NCBI GenBank assembly: GCA_947630805.1
Contig: CANRIV010000003.1
Location: forward strand, 142,606-206,605
Direction: 5' to 3'
Length of the DNA stretch: 64,000 nucleotides
Source: an uncultured Lachnospiraceae bacterium
GTDB taxonomy: Bacteria; Bacillota; Clostridia; Lachnospirales; Lachnospiraceae
Position 1 is the first letter of the stretch; each line of letters starts with the position of its first letter. The notes below the pieces were generated by a model. That model saw only the letters and a list, made by a program, of their open reading frames with translations, made no database searches and was not told the DNA's origin. The translations under genes and the position numbers were made by a program. This document shows, in pieces, positions 51,131 to 59,726 of this stretch.

Positions 51131-51979
51131 ATGTTTCAAGTTGAGAAACAGGATTCCAAAAAAATAAATAAGAAAAGAAAATTTGTACTGTCAGATAGAG
51201 CATATTTGGTTGTGAGAGTTTTTGCGCTTCTTATAGCAGCTGGAGTGTTAATTTATGCCTCTTATTCTCTGATGGGATCTTATCTTGATTACAAAGAAGA
51301 TGAGATGAAGTATGCCCAGATTAATAATATGTTTGTGCAGAATACAGCCCAAAATGAGAAAAAAGATTCGCAGAAAGAACAGAATATGAATTACTCCCAG
51401 TCATTGACTACGTGGGTTTGGGATTATAAAGCAATGCTTCAATATAACGATGAGGCAAAAGGATATATTAAATTAAATGGAACAAGAATACAATATCCGA
51501 TTGTAGAGCATGATGATAATAAATTTTATCTGACACGGGGCTCTGATAAAATTTCTAACGGAGCCGGAGCTGTTTTTTTGGATTACAGGTCGGCAGGACT
51601 GGAAGGCGATATGTGCATCCTTTACGGACATAACATGCTGGACGGGTCGATGTTTGCGGAAATTATGGATTACCGAAAGCCGGAATTTTGCAAAAAGCAT
51701 ACCACATTTGATGTGTATGTAGGATATAAGCACTATATTTATTATGTGTTTTCTACGTTTTCTGCAAAGAGTACGGATAAAAACATATATAAATTCGGTT
51801 TTGAAAATCAGGAAGATTTTCGCAAATGGATTTCCAGAGTGGCAGCAAAGAGCAGTTATAAGTTTCCATGCCGAACGCCAGATACTTCAGACAAATTTAT
51901 TTTGTGCTCTACCTGTGTAGATGACTACGGTAACAGACAGCTGGTTTGTATGTACAGAGGAGAAGAAGTAGTAGATTAA
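51131..51979 (+). CDS. srtB: Class B sortase, second copy
   Basis: 282 residues. A membrane anchor (about 25-45) precedes a sortase domain with His167 (LYGHNMLDGSMF), Cys262 (FILCSTCVDD) and Arg269 (GNRQLVCMY). It has the class B helical insert (KFGFENQEDFRKWISRV). It is about 30 residues longer than the sortase at 3656 and is not next to an obvious substrate gene. AAAGGAAATAAA precedes the ATG. The substrate may be elsewhere in the genome. Confidence 0.86.
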   Translation: MFQVEKQDSKKINKKRKFVLSDRAYLVVRVFALLIAAGVLIYASYSLMGSYLDYKEDEMKYAQINNMFVQNTAQNEKKDSQKEQNMNYSQSLTTWVWDYKAMLQYNDEAKGYIKLNGTRIQYPIVEHDDNKFYLTRGSDKISNGAGAVFLDYRSAGLEGDMCILYGHNMLDGSMFAEIMDYRKPEFCKKHTTFDVYVGYKHYIYYVFSTFSAKSTDKNIYKFGFENQEDFRKWISRVAAKSSYKFPCRTPDTSDKFILCSTCVDDYGNRQLVCMYRGEEVVD

Positions 51980-52050
51980 GAAAAAAATAGCATAAAACTT
52001 AATTTTATTAAGAAAACTATTAAAAAAATAAGATAAATACTTGTATGCTA

Positions 52051-52079
52051 TTGATTTTTATTAAGAAATAGTGTAAATT
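52051..52079 (+). promoter_or_regulatory. glnN: Promoter for the glutamine synthetase leader
   Basis: TTGATT (52051-52056), 17 bases, TAAATT (52074-52079). The predicted start (about 52086) coincides with the first base-paired part of the leader structure. Confidence 0.55.
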
Positions 52080-52083
52080 ATAG

Positions 52084-52169
52084 TGCGAATGAGGAAACTC
52101 TTCACCGCTAAAAGAGGTTAAGGACAAGGACGTTCTTCCAAAAAATATTTGGAAAAGTGTCCTTTTTTT
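52084..52169 (+). promoter_or_regulatory. glnN: Attenuator-like structured leader of type III glutamine synthetase
   Basis: The leader first forms GAG-GAAA-CTC (52091-52100, with GCG/CGC outside it) or, alternatively, AACTCTT (52096-52102) / AAGAGGTT (52112-52119). A terminator hairpin follows: AAGGACA (52120-52126) / TGTCCTT (52158-52164), inner TTCCAAA / TTTGGAA, then seven T. It ends 70 bases before the glnN start. The two 5' options are exclusive, so termination could be regulated, as in ANTAR-type or riboswitch attenuators. I do not recognise a known riboswitch class. Confidence 0.6.
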
Positions 52170-52238
52170 ATGGAATTCATATATTTTTTTATGAAGTCAT
52201 TAGCGGGAAATATGTTAGGAAAAGAAAGGAACAGAGTT

Positions 52239-54332
52239 ATGGGAGTAAATATTGAGAAAGTTTTTGGCGAATATGTATTTGACGATTCTGTTATGAAGGT
52301 CCGTTTGCCAAAGAGTGATTATGAGAAAGTTAAAACACTGATGCACGAGGGTGGTGAAATCACGGAAGAACTGGCAGATGTTGTGGCACAGGCGATGAAG
52401 GAATGGGCATTGGAAAAAGGAGCCACACATTTTACTCATGTATTTCAGCCATATGTTATTACAGTGGGAGCAGAAAAACATGATTCTTTTGTTTCTGTAC
52501 CACAGGACGGAAAAATTGAAAATACATTTACAGGAAAAGATTTGCTGATGGGAGAGCCGGACGCTTCTTCTTTTCCATCCGGTGGACTTAGAGCTACATG
52601 CAGTGCCAGAGGATATACGGCATGGGATATTACATCACCTGTATATATTAAAGAAAATACACTTTATATTCCAACAGCATTTTGTTCTTACACAGGAGAA
52701 TCTCTTGATACAAAGACTCCACTGCTTAAAGCAATGCACGCAGTAAGTAAACAGGGTGTGAGACTGATGCGTCTATTCGGTGATGAGACAACACGAAGAA
52801 TTTATTCTTATGTAGGACCGGAACAGGAGTATTTCCTGATAGATAGAGAAAAATATTTGAAGAGACCGGACCTTATTTATTCCGGACGTACACTTTTTGG
52901 TGCAGTACCACCAAAAGGGCAGGAAATGGATGACCAGTACTTTAGTTCCATTAATCCAAGAGTAAAAGCTTTTATGGATGATTTGAATGTAAAATTATGG
53001 AAATTAGGTATCACAGTAAAAACACAGCATTGTGAAGTTGCTCCGGGACAGTATGAAGTGGCTCCTATTTTCTCTGTATCCAACGTGGCATTAGACAATA
53101 ATCTTCTGGTAATGGATTTATTAAAGAAGACGGCACAGGAACATGGACTTGTATGTCTTTTGCATGAAAAGCCATTTGATGGAATTAACGGCTCCGGAAA
53201 ACATAATAACTGGTCTCTGACAACAGATGACGGAATTAATCTGTTCAAACCGGGAAAAGAGCCGGAAAACAATAAATTATTCCAGTTAGTACTTGCCTGC
53301 ACTATGGCAGCAGTTGACCGACATGCCGTTCTGCTGAGACTGGCAGCTTCTAATACAGGTAACGATCACAGACTGGGAGCAAATGAGGCACCACCGGCAA
53401 TTATTTCTATGTATCTGGGAGATCAGATTGGAGATATCGTAGATCAGATTATAAAAAATGGAAAAGCAACAACAAGTCTTTCCTCCGGTATTCTTGATTT
53501 TGGAATTAAGAAACTGCCAAAATTGGAGAAGGATCCTACCGACAGAAACAGAACATCTCCATTTGCATTTACAGGTAACAGATTTGAATTTAGAATGGTT
53601 GCTTCTTCCAACACAATCGGAGAGACCAATATTGTACTTAACTCTATGATGGCAGAGGCTTTCTGTGAAGCATGTGATGCGTTAGAAGGCGCTGATGATT
53701 TTGATAAAGCGGTAGAAGAGTATACTGCAAAACTGATGAGAGAGCATGCAAGAATTGTGTTTAATGGAAATGGTTATTCAGAGGAATGGCCGGTTGAAGC
53801 AGAGAAGAGAGGCCTTCCAAACTGTCACTCTATCGTTGATGCAATTCCTACATTGTTGGACGAATCTACTGTAAAAATGTATGAAAAATTCAATATTCTT
53901 TCCAAAGCTGAATTGGAGGCAAGAAAAGAAATCCTCTTTGAACAGTATGCAGGCGTTCGGAATATTGAAGCATTGACTATGGTAGATATGGCAAATAAGA
54001 TGATTATTCCTGCAGTTGTAAAATATACGAAAAAACTTGCAGATACAGTTATTGCTGTAAAAGAGGCAGGCGTGGACGCAACCGTCCAGACCGAAATTCT
54101 TTCCGATGTTTCCTCCAAGTTGAGCGAGATTAAGACAGCGGTAAAAAATCTGGAAGAAATCACAGACACAGCTTCGGCGATTGAAGATTCCCAGACTATG
54201 GCACAGGAATATAAAAATAATGTTATGGCAGCAATGGCTGAACTCAGAAAGCCGACAGACGAACTTGAGGTAATTATGCCAAAGGATGTATGGCCAATGC
54301 CAACATATGGAGATTTGATTTTTGAACTGTAA
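52239..54332 (+). CDS. glnN: Type III glutamine synthetase
   Basis: 697 residues, normal for GS-III. The start at 52239 follows AAAGGAA and matches the family N-terminus (VFGEYVFDDSVMKVRLP); the open frame from 52149 runs through the leader. Features are PGQYEVAP, NGSGKHNNWSL (metal/ATP region), ASNTGNDHRLGANEAPPAI and FRMVASSNTIGETN. It condenses glutamate and ammonia with ATP to glutamine. GS-III is typical of Bacteroides, Clostridia and cyanobacteria. Regulation by the leader is inferred. Confidence 0.93.
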   Translation: MGVNIEKVFGEYVFDDSVMKVRLPKSDYEKVKTLMHEGGEITEELADVVAQAMKEWALEKGATHFTHVFQPYVITVGAEKHDSFVSVPQDGKIENTFTGKDLLMGEPDASSFPSGGLRATCSARGYTAWDITSPVYIKENTLYIPTAFCSYTGESLDTKTPLLKAMHAVSKQGVRLMRLFGDETTRRIYSYVGPEQEYFLIDREKYLKRPDLIYSGRTLFGAVPPKGQEMDDQYFSSINPRVKAFMDDLNVKLWKLGITVKTQHCEVAPGQYEVAPIFSVSNVALDNNLLVMDLLKKTAQEHGLVCLLHEKPFDGINGSGKHNNWSLTTDDGINLFKPGKEPENNKLFQLVLACTMAAVDRHAVLLRLAASNTGNDHRLGANEAPPAIISMYLGDQIGDIVDQIIKNGKATTSLSSGILDFGIKKLPKLEKDPTDRNRTSPFAFTGNRFEFRMVASSNTIGETNIVLNSMMAEAFCEACDALEGADDFDKAVEEYTAKLMREHARIVFNGNGYSEEWPVEAEKRGLPNCHSIVDAIPTLLDESTVKMYEKFNILSKAELEARKEILFEQYAGVRNIEALTMVDMANKMIIPAVVKYTKKLADTVIAVKEAGVDATVQTEILSDVSSKLSEIKTAVKNLEEITDTASAIEDSQTMAQEYKNNVMAAMAELRKPTDELEVIMPKDVWPMPTYGDLIFEL

Positions 54333-54427
54333 AAATTGAAAAAAGCTGTTTCGTTTAGATTTGTGTTTTTACGAAAAGCGCAGGATTGTCTGATGAAAGA
54401 GTTAGAAAGAATGTAAAATATCATTGA

Positions 54428-54456
54428 GTGCCCCACATTTTTTGTGGGGCATTTAT
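54428..54456 (+). terminator. Terminator downstream of glnN
   Basis: GCCCCACA (54430-54437) / TGTGGGGC (54443-54450) with a 5-base T loop, followed by ATTTATTT. It lies about 95 bases after the stop codon. Confidence 0.72.
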
Positions 54457-54620
54457 TTGTGGAGGAAAGCAGTGAAAACACTGCCTTTACATTTCTATGA
54501 AATGAAATTTACAGTTGCATAAAATGTTTACATTGGCTAAAATGTATGTTGTACAAAATATGATATAAAATGAATTTTATGACAAATGAAAAGGTAAGTA
54601 TTTGTTAGATTGGAGAATCA

Positions 54621-55640
54621 ATGAAAATCATATTGGAAATACTTTTTTTGTTCGTAGGGTTTGTGCTGCTAATCAAAGGTGCGGATTACTTTGTAGACGG
54701 AAGTTCTACCGTGGCAAAAAAATTAAAAGTACCTTCCGTAGTAGTGGGATTGACAATCGTCGCTATCGGCACATCTCTTCCGGAACTGGCGGTCAGCGCA
54801 CTCGCCTCCGCACAAAATTCCAATGAAATAGCGCTGAGTAATGTAATAGGCTCAAATATATTTAATCTATTGGTAGTTTTGGGCGTTACATCTCTGTTTA
54901 TTGCAATTCCGGTCAAAAAATCTATTTTGACGAGAGAGATGCCATTTCTTGTGGTTATAACAATTATGACTGCGGTGATTGCAGGAGATAGTTTCTGGTT
55001 TGGAAAAAATTTTGCGAAAGTCAATATTTTTCAATTTTCCAATGGAAATAATAGAATAGGAGAGGTCAACCGCTTTGACGGCATTATTTTAGTGGTACTG
55101 TTTGTAATCTTTCTCTGTTGGACGGTAAGCTATGCTCTTTTGGAACGGAATAAAGCGGAGAATACGGAAGCAATAAAATTAATGTCCAATGGAAAATGTG
55201 CACTTTATATTCTGGGCGGAATTGCAGCGATTGTGATGGGAGGACAGCTGGTTGTAGAATGTGCCAAAGGTCTTGCCATGGCGGCCGGAATGAGTGAAAC
55301 TCTTGTGGGACTTACAGTTGTCGCACTGGGTACATCGCTTCCGGAGCTGGTTACATCCGCAGTGGCAGGAAAAAAAGGAGAAGCAGATATTGCAGTCGGA
55401 AATGTAGTCGGGTCTAATATTGCGAATATTTTACTGGTATTGGGAATGTCTGCAATAATATCTCCGGTATCCATCAATGCAATGTCACTGGTAGATACGT
55501 TTATTTCCCTGGCGGCTACAGCATTTGTATTTCTTGTGGCGGTTACAAGCAAAAGAATTGAAAGAAAAGAAGGAATTTGTCTGATATTGATTTATATGCT
55601 GTTTATGGGATATATTATATGCAGGCAGATTTATGGATAG
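54621..55640 (+). CDS. CaCA-family sodium/calcium (cation) antiporter
   Basis: A 339-residue membrane protein with about 10 helices in two inverted halves. Each half has the alpha-repeat: GTSLPELAVSALAS with SNVIGSNIFNLL, and GTSLPELVTSAVAG with VGNVVGSNIANILL. It exchanges Ca2+ (or K+) for Na+ or H+, likely for cation homeostasis. GGAGAATCA precedes the ATG. It stands alone, before a hairpin. Confidence 0.9.
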   Translation: MKIILEILFLFVGFVLLIKGADYFVDGSSTVAKKLKVPSVVVGLTIVAIGTSLPELAVSALASAQNSNEIALSNVIGSNIFNLLVVLGVTSLFIAIPVKKSILTREMPFLVVITIMTAVIAGDSFWFGKNFAKVNIFQFSNGNNRIGEVNRFDGIILVVLFVIFLCWTVSYALLERNKAENTEAIKLMSNGKCALYILGGIAAIVMGGQLVVECAKGLAMAAGMSETLVGLTVVALGTSLPELVTSAVAGKKGEADIAVGNVVGSNIANILLVLGMSAIISPVSINAMSLVDTFISLAATAFVFLVAVTSKRIERKEGICLILIYMLFMGYIICRQIYG

Positions 55641-55651
55641 ACAATATGCAA

Positions 55652-55674
55652 AAAGGATGCAGACTGCATCCTTT
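55652..55674 (+). terminator. Hairpin after the antiporter gene
   Basis: AAAGGATGCAG (55652-55662) / CTGCATCCTTT (55664-55674), an 11-bp stem with a 1-base centre and only three T at the end. A second hairpin (GAATCGGA / TCCGATTC, 55708-55727) lies nearby. Probably a terminator, but the T tract is weak. Confidence 0.45.
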
Positions 55675-55867
55675 CCGCAAATATATCCTAATAATAAAAA
55701 AGGGAGGGAATCGGATTTCTCCGATTCAAAAAAATTATGAAAAAACAATAAACAAAAGTGTGATGCTTCTGTTTATGTTTTTAATCATAATTTTAAAACG
55801 TGAAAAAAGAGTGATTTTCATGTAAAAGAATTATGAACAAGCTGTAAAAAGAAAAAGGAGAAAAGAG

Positions 55868-56392
55868 ATGGCAGAGAAAAGACCAATAGTGACGATTGAA
55901 ATGAGCGATGGCGATGTTATGAAAGCAGAATTGTATCCGGAAATTGCGCCCAATACAGTAAATAATTTCATAAGTCTGATTCAAAAGGGTTATTATGATG
56001 GGGTTATTTTTCATCGTGTTATTAACGGATTTATGATTCAGGGAGGAGATCCGGAAGGTACAGGTACCGGAGGTCCGGGATATTCTATTAAAGGAGAATT
56101 TTCAGGAAATGGTTTTCAAAATGATTTAAAACATACGCCGGGTGTTCTTTCGATGGCCCGCACGATGATTCCTGATTCAGCAGGCTCCCAGTTTTTTATT
56201 ATGCACCAGACTTCTCCACATCTTGATGGAGAATATGCCGCATTTGGCAAAATCATTGAAGGAATGGAGACTGTAAACAAAATAGCACAGACAGCTACGG
56301 ACTACATGGACAGACCGCTCGAGCCTCAGATAATGAAAAAGGTAACTGTGGAAACTTTTGGAGAAAATTATCCAGAGCCGGAAAAATGTTAA
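55868..56392 (+). CDS. Cyclophilin-type peptidyl-prolyl isomerase
   Basis: A 174-residue cytoplasmic protein without signal peptide. The PPIase core is visible: VIFHRVINGFMIQGGDPEG, GGPGYSIKGEF, SMARTMIPDSAGSQFFIMH and FGKIIEGMETVNKI. It accelerates proline isomerisation during protein folding. AAGGAGAAAAGAG precedes the ATG. A DUF1858 gene follows 15 bases later. Confidence 0.9.
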   Translation: MAEKRPIVTIEMSDGDVMKAELYPEIAPNTVNNFISLIQKGYYDGVIFHRVINGFMIQGGDPEGTGTGGPGYSIKGEFSGNGFQNDLKHTPGVLSMARTMIPDSAGSQFFIMHQTSPHLDGEYAAFGKIIEGMETVNKIAQTATDYMDRPLEPQIMKKVTVETFGENYPEPEKC

Positions 56393-56407
56393 GGAGGGAA
56401 TAGAAAT

Positions 56408-56617
56408 ATGGCAAAGATAACAAAGGATATGATTATTGGAGATATTTTACAGGTAAATATGGGTTGTATTCCAATTCTTCTAAATGAGGGGATGCACTGT
56501 ATCGGATGTCCTGCTTCTCAGGGAGAAACGTTGGAGGAAGCATGTATGGTACATGGGATCGACGCAGATGAACTGGCAAAGAAATTAAATGATTTTGTAG
56601 AGAGTGTAGAACAGTAG
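56408..56617 (+). CDS. DUF1858 protein
   Basis: 69 residues, with AAGGAGGGAATAGAA before the ATG. The family pattern is visible: KDMIIGDILQVNMGCIPILL, MHCIGCPAS with a CxxC pair, and GIDADELAKKLNDF. Such small proteins occur alone or as N-terminal domains near hybrid-cluster or redox proteins; the biochemical role is not established. It is co-transcribed with cyclophilin. Confidence 0.85.
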   Translation: MAKITKDMIIGDILQVNMGCIPILLNEGMHCIGCPASQGETLEEACMVHGIDADELAKKLNDFVESVEQ

Positions 56618-56656
56618 GATAATACAGATTAGATAAGTTATCGAATAAAAAGAGAT

Positions 56657-56700
56657 AAAAAAAGAGGGCTGCTCATTTACCATGGGCAACCCCTTTTTTA
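56657..56700. terminator. Bidirectional terminator between DUF1858 and DUF6465 genes
   Basis: AAAAGAGGGCTGCTCAT (from 56659) pairs, with wobbles, with ATGGGCAACCCCTTTTTT (to about 56699). A runs on the left and T runs on the right serve both convergent genes. Confidence 0.72.
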
Positions 56701-56712
56701 TGGAAATTATTT

Positions 56713-57222
56713 TTATAAAGAAACATCTCCGATAATACCATCAATTACATAGTAAGCTTTCATATCTTCAGGCTTGATGTAAATAGAAACAGAATTCATT
56801 GTCTTCTTTCCGTTCTTTGCTGTGTAATCAGCTTTTACAGCTTTCTCAACTGCAACAGTGTCAAACTCCATTCCTGCAAACTGAACATATACATTGTTTT
56901 CTTTCTTAGCAGCAGCTTTTTTCGCAGCAGGTTTCTTCGCTGTAGTTTTTGTTTCAGTCTTTTTCGCAGCAGTTTTCTTTGTAGCAGCTTTTGTCTCAGT
57001 TTTCTTAGCAGCTGTAGTCTTAGCAGCGGCTTTCTTAGCAGTTGTAGTTTTTGTTTCAACTTTCTTAGGCTCAGCCTTTTTCTCTACAGGTTTTGCTTCA
57101 GCCTTTACAACTGGTTTAACGTCAGCAGCTTTCTCTACTACAGGTTTTGCTTCTGCTTTTTTTACGGTAGCCTTAGCAGCGGTTGTTTTAGCGGCTGCAA
57201 CAGGTGTCTTAGTAGTTGCCAT
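56713..57222 (-). CDS. Lys/Ala-rich DUF6465 protein (histone H1-like N-terminus)
   Basis: 169 residues. The start at 57222 follows GGAGGATTAAAATT; upstream codons in frame lack a ribosome site. Residues about 1-107 are an Ala/Lys/Thr/Val repeat region (KTETKAATKKTAAKK type units) resembling bacterial histone H1-like proteins. The C-terminal domain of about 60 residues (VYVQFAGMEFDTVAVEKAV, SVSIYIKPEDMKAYYVIDG) matches my memory of DUF6465 in Lachnospiraceae. DNA binding by the basic tail is likely, function unknown. The complementary strand has an artefactual open frame of Ala/Val/Phe codons. Confidence 0.75.
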   Translation of the reverse strand: MATTKTPVAAAKTTAAKATVKKAEAKPVVEKAADVKPVVKAEAKPVEKKAEPKKVETKTTTAKKAAAKTTAAKKTETKAATKKTAAKKTETKTTAKKPAAKKAAAKKENNVYVQFAGMEFDTVAVEKAVKADYTAKNGKKTMNSVSIYIKPEDMKAYYVIDGIIGDVSL

Positions 57223-57646
57223 AATTTTAATCCTCCTTAAATTTAGGTAGGTCGATGAATTCGGTCTAATATAGTTCGTGTTTATCATTATCAACCAAAT
57301 ATTTACTTTTTACGTTGTAATAATACAACTACAAATTAAAATATGCAAGAATGTTAAAAAAGTTTATGAAAAATCTACAAAACACAGTTTATTATAAGAA
57401 AAAAATAGAAGTTTTATACTTATAAATAATTAAAACGTTTCAACATTATTGTGAAAAATAACGAATGAAGACAAAAAAACAAAATAAAATATGTTAAATT
57501 GTTTATAAAAATATGAAAAATTCATTTGACATTGTGTCGAATTTTTGCTAAAATTCACACGCATATAGTATGTTTACAGGTATGTTGATAAGAGATACAA
57601 AAAAGATAAAAGAATATCAGTAGAGAAATAAAAGTCAGGGAATGAT
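57223..57646. other. AT-rich divergent intergenic region
   Basis: A 424-base gap without a gene. It contains the ribosome site of the minus-strand gene, a perfect dyad GTTGTA/TACAAC (57314-57329) of operator type, and the promoter for the SH3 gene (57526-57554). A clear minus-strand promoter was not found; TTGATA / TATATT at 57268-57294 has only 15 bases between. Nothing else is visible. Confidence 0.5.
57526..57554 (+). promoter_or_regulatory. Promoter for the SH3-domain gene
   Basis: TTGACA (57526-57531), 17 bases, TAAAAT (57549-57554) with extended TGC, about 90 bases before the start. Confidence 0.7.
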
Positions 57647-58141
57647 ATGAACAAAGCAGAGAAAAGAAAGCTGAAAATGAGCTTATATAAACATGGAAAT
57701 ATGATTCTGTATATTGCTATTTTTGCAATGGCATCAGCGATTACAATTTTTGCCGCAATAGGAAGAGATAACGGAACGGAATTTATTGATGAGTCCCGGA
57801 TAGCATATACAGAAGAGACCATAGCAGTTACAAATAAAAATACTCAGAAAGTCGCAGCCAACAGTACGGAAGGGTTTACAGAAGAACTGACGACTCAGGT
57901 GGCTACGACAGAAGAACAGACAACAGAGCCGGAAGTTTCCACAGCCGATACTTCCAGAGTTAAGATTGCAGTGGAAACATTGAATGTCCGGGCTGAAGCC
58001 TCTCAGGAAGCGCAGATTCTTGGAATGGCTGATGAGGGAGATACATTTGAAGTGATATCCCGCAATGGCGAGTGGATAGAAATTGACTTTAATGGGAACA
58101 ATGGATTTATCAAAGCAGAATTTACAGCTGCAGTAGAATAA
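57647..58141 (+). CDS. Membrane-anchored bacterial SH3 domain protein
   Basis: 164 residues. One membrane helix (about 17-38) is followed by a Thr/Glu-rich linker (TEELTTQVATTEEQTTEPE) and a C-terminal SH3b domain (ETLNVRAEASQEAQILGMADEGD, RNGEWIEIDFNG, GFIKAEFT). SH3b domains bind peptidoglycan or peptides; a wall-associated sensor or adaptor is likely. It stands alone between a promoter and a terminator. Confidence 0.78.
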   Translation: MNKAEKRKLKMSLYKHGNMILYIAIFAMASAITIFAAIGRDNGTEFIDESRIAYTEETIAVTNKNTQKVAANSTEGFTEELTTQVATTEEQTTEPEVSTADTSRVKIAVETLNVRAEASQEAQILGMADEGDTFEVISRNGEWIEIDFNGNNGFIKAEFTAAVE

Positions 58142-58167
58142 ATTTTTTTGATAGCGATATGATATAA

Positions 58168-58200
58168 AAGAAATCCATAGGAATGGGTTTCTTTTTTTTA
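58168..58200 (+). terminator. Terminator after the SH3 gene
   Basis: AAAGAAATCCAT / ATGGGTTTCTTT with one wobble and a 4-base loop, then a long T tract, about 25 bases after the stop codon. Confidence 0.82.
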
Positions 58201-58248
58201 TCATAAATGATAAAATGAAGTCATTATAATTTGAGTGAGGATAAGGAT

Positions 58249-58674
58249 ATGGATTATATTGTATGGCTTATTGTTTTTGTGGTTTTTGCTGCGGTAGAAC
58301 TGTCAACCATGGGTTTGACATGTATCTGGTTTTCTGTCGGGGCACTGGCGGCCTGCATAGCATCCCTTATTACAGATAATTGGATTATTCAGATGATTGT
58401 TTTTATTGTCGTGACGATTTTGGTACTGATTTTCCTGAGACCAATCGCGATAAAATATATTAATAATAAAGCCGAAAAAACCAATGTTGATTCCATAATC
58501 GGAAAGACCGGAAAAGTGATTACGGAGATTGATAATATTAATGCAGCCGGAATGATTTCTTTAAATGGAGTAGAATGGACTGCAAGAAGTGTGGACAATA
58601 ATAATATAGAAAAAGGTGCTCTGGTAGAAGTTGTTTCGGTAGAGGGCGTAAAAGTTATTGTAAAAAAAATATAA
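58249..58674 (+). CDS. NfeD-like membrane protein
   Basis: 141 residues. The ATG at 58249 is chosen over a TTG at 58231 because GAGGATAAGGAT precedes it. Two or three hydrophobic segments (VWLIVFVVFAAVELSTMG; MIVFIVVTILVLIFL) precede a small C-terminal OB-fold domain (GKTGKVITEIDNINAAGM, GALVEVVSVEGVKVIV). NfeD proteins pair with stomatin-type SPFH proteins, exactly as here with the next gene (42 bases downstream). Confidence 0.88.
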   Translation: MDYIVWLIVFVVFAAVELSTMGLTCIWFSVGALAACIASLITDNWIIQMIVFIVVTILVLIFLRPIAIKYINNKAEKTNVDSIIGKTGKVITEIDNINAAGMISLNGVEWTARSVDNNNIEKGALVEVVSVEGVKVIVKKI

Positions 58675-58716
58675 TAAAAAGATATAATAAAAATTAATAA
58701 AGCAGGAGGAAGATAT

Positions 58717-59634
58717 ATGTTATTTTTTATTATTGTTTTGGTTTTAGCTATTATAGTTATTTCCACATGTGTGAAAATTGTGCCTCAGGCATATTCGTTT
58801 GTTATTGAGAGGCTGGGAGTGTACAAACAGACATGGTCTGTAGGACTCCATTTTAAAATTCCATTTCTTGACAGAGTGGCAAGAAGAGTCAATTTAAAAG
58901 AGCAGGTGGCAGATTTTGAGCCACAGCCTGTGATTACAAGAGATAATGTAACCATGCAGATTGATACAATTATTTTTTATCAGATTACAGACCCTAAGTT
59001 ATATGCGTATGGTGTGGAGAATCCTATTGTTGCAATTAAAAATCTGACGGCTACTACGCTGAGAAATATTGTAGGAGATTTGGAACTGGATGAGACACTT
59101 ACATCCAGAGAGACAATCAATGCAAGAATGCGTACCGAGTTGGATGTTGCCACAGATCCTTGGGGAATCAAAGTAAACCGTGTAGAATTAAAGAATATTA
59201 TTCCGCCAAGAGATATTCAGGAAGCAATGGAGAAGCAGATGAGAGCAGAGCGTGAAAAACGTGAGCAGATTCTGAGAGCCGAAGGAGAAAAGAAATCAGC
59301 AGTGCTGATTGCGGAAGGTAACAAAGAAGCAGCAATTTTGAATGCAGAGGCGGATAAAGCAGCAGCAGTCCTTGCGGCAGATGCAGAAAAGCAGAAACGT
59401 ATCCTGGAAGCAGAAGGTGAGGCAGAAGCAATCTTAAAAGTACAGCAGGCTACGGCAGATGGTATTAAAGCAATTAAAGAAGCCGGAGCAGATGAAGCTG
59501 TTCTTACATTGAAGAGTCTGGAAACGTTTGCGGCAGCAGCAGATGGTCAGGCAACAAAAATTATTATCCCTTCTGAGATACAGGGCATTGCAGGCTCGGT
59601 AAAAGCACTGGCAGAGATTATAAAAGACAAATAA
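58717..59634 (+). CDS. SPFH/band 7 (stomatin-like) membrane protein
   Basis: 305 residues. An N-terminal membrane hairpin (LFFIIVLVLAIIVIS), then the SPFH domain (VPQAYSFVIERLGVYKQTW, PQPVITRDNVTMQID, LTSRETINARMRTELD), and a long Ala/Glu/Lys coiled-coil (about 175-250) before KIIIPSEIQGIAG. It probably scaffolds membrane proteases or microdomains with the NfeD protein encoded upstream. AGGAGGAAGATAT precedes the ATG. Confidence 0.9.
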   Translation: MLFFIIVLVLAIIVISTCVKIVPQAYSFVIERLGVYKQTWSVGLHFKIPFLDRVARRVNLKEQVADFEPQPVITRDNVTMQIDTIIFYQITDPKLYAYGVENPIVAIKNLTATTLRNIVGDLELDETLTSRETINARMRTELDVATDPWGIKVNRVELKNIIPPRDIQEAMEKQMRAEREKREQILRAEGEKKSAVLIAEGNKEAAILNAEADKAAAVLAADAEKQKRILEAEGEAEAILKVQQATADGIKAIKEAGADEAVLTLKSLETFAAAADGQATKIIIPSEIQGIAGSVKALAEIIKDK

Positions 59635-59702
59635 AAGTCTGCCAGAAGGCCGGTTGAAAAATTTCAACCGATTCGATTGCGCCTGACGGGGTGTCAGACT
59701 TT
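59634..59702 (+). ncRNA. Structured intergenic element between the stomatin-like and DUF6145 genes
   Basis: An outer stem AAAGTCTG (59634-59641) / CAGACTTT (59695-59702) encloses an inner hairpin CGGTTGAAA (59651-59659) / TTTCAACCG (59662-59670) with a 2-base loop. Only a short T run follows. The outer stem begins at the stop codon of the upstream gene. It could be a terminator, an mRNA-processing structure or a cis regulator of the coaX operon; I do not recognise the class. Confidence 0.45.
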
Positions 59703-59726
59703 CGATGGAAGCATTAGGAGGCAGTT

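Noticed and set aside
52149..52238. N-terminal extension of glutamine synthetase
   Set aside because: It lies in the terminator/leader region, and GS-III homologues begin near VNIEKVFG; the ATG at 52239 has the ribosome site.
56894..57250. Long plus-strand frame rich in Ala, Val and Phe
   Set aside because: It is the antisense of the Lys/Ala-rich repeat region, without a ribosome site or promoter.
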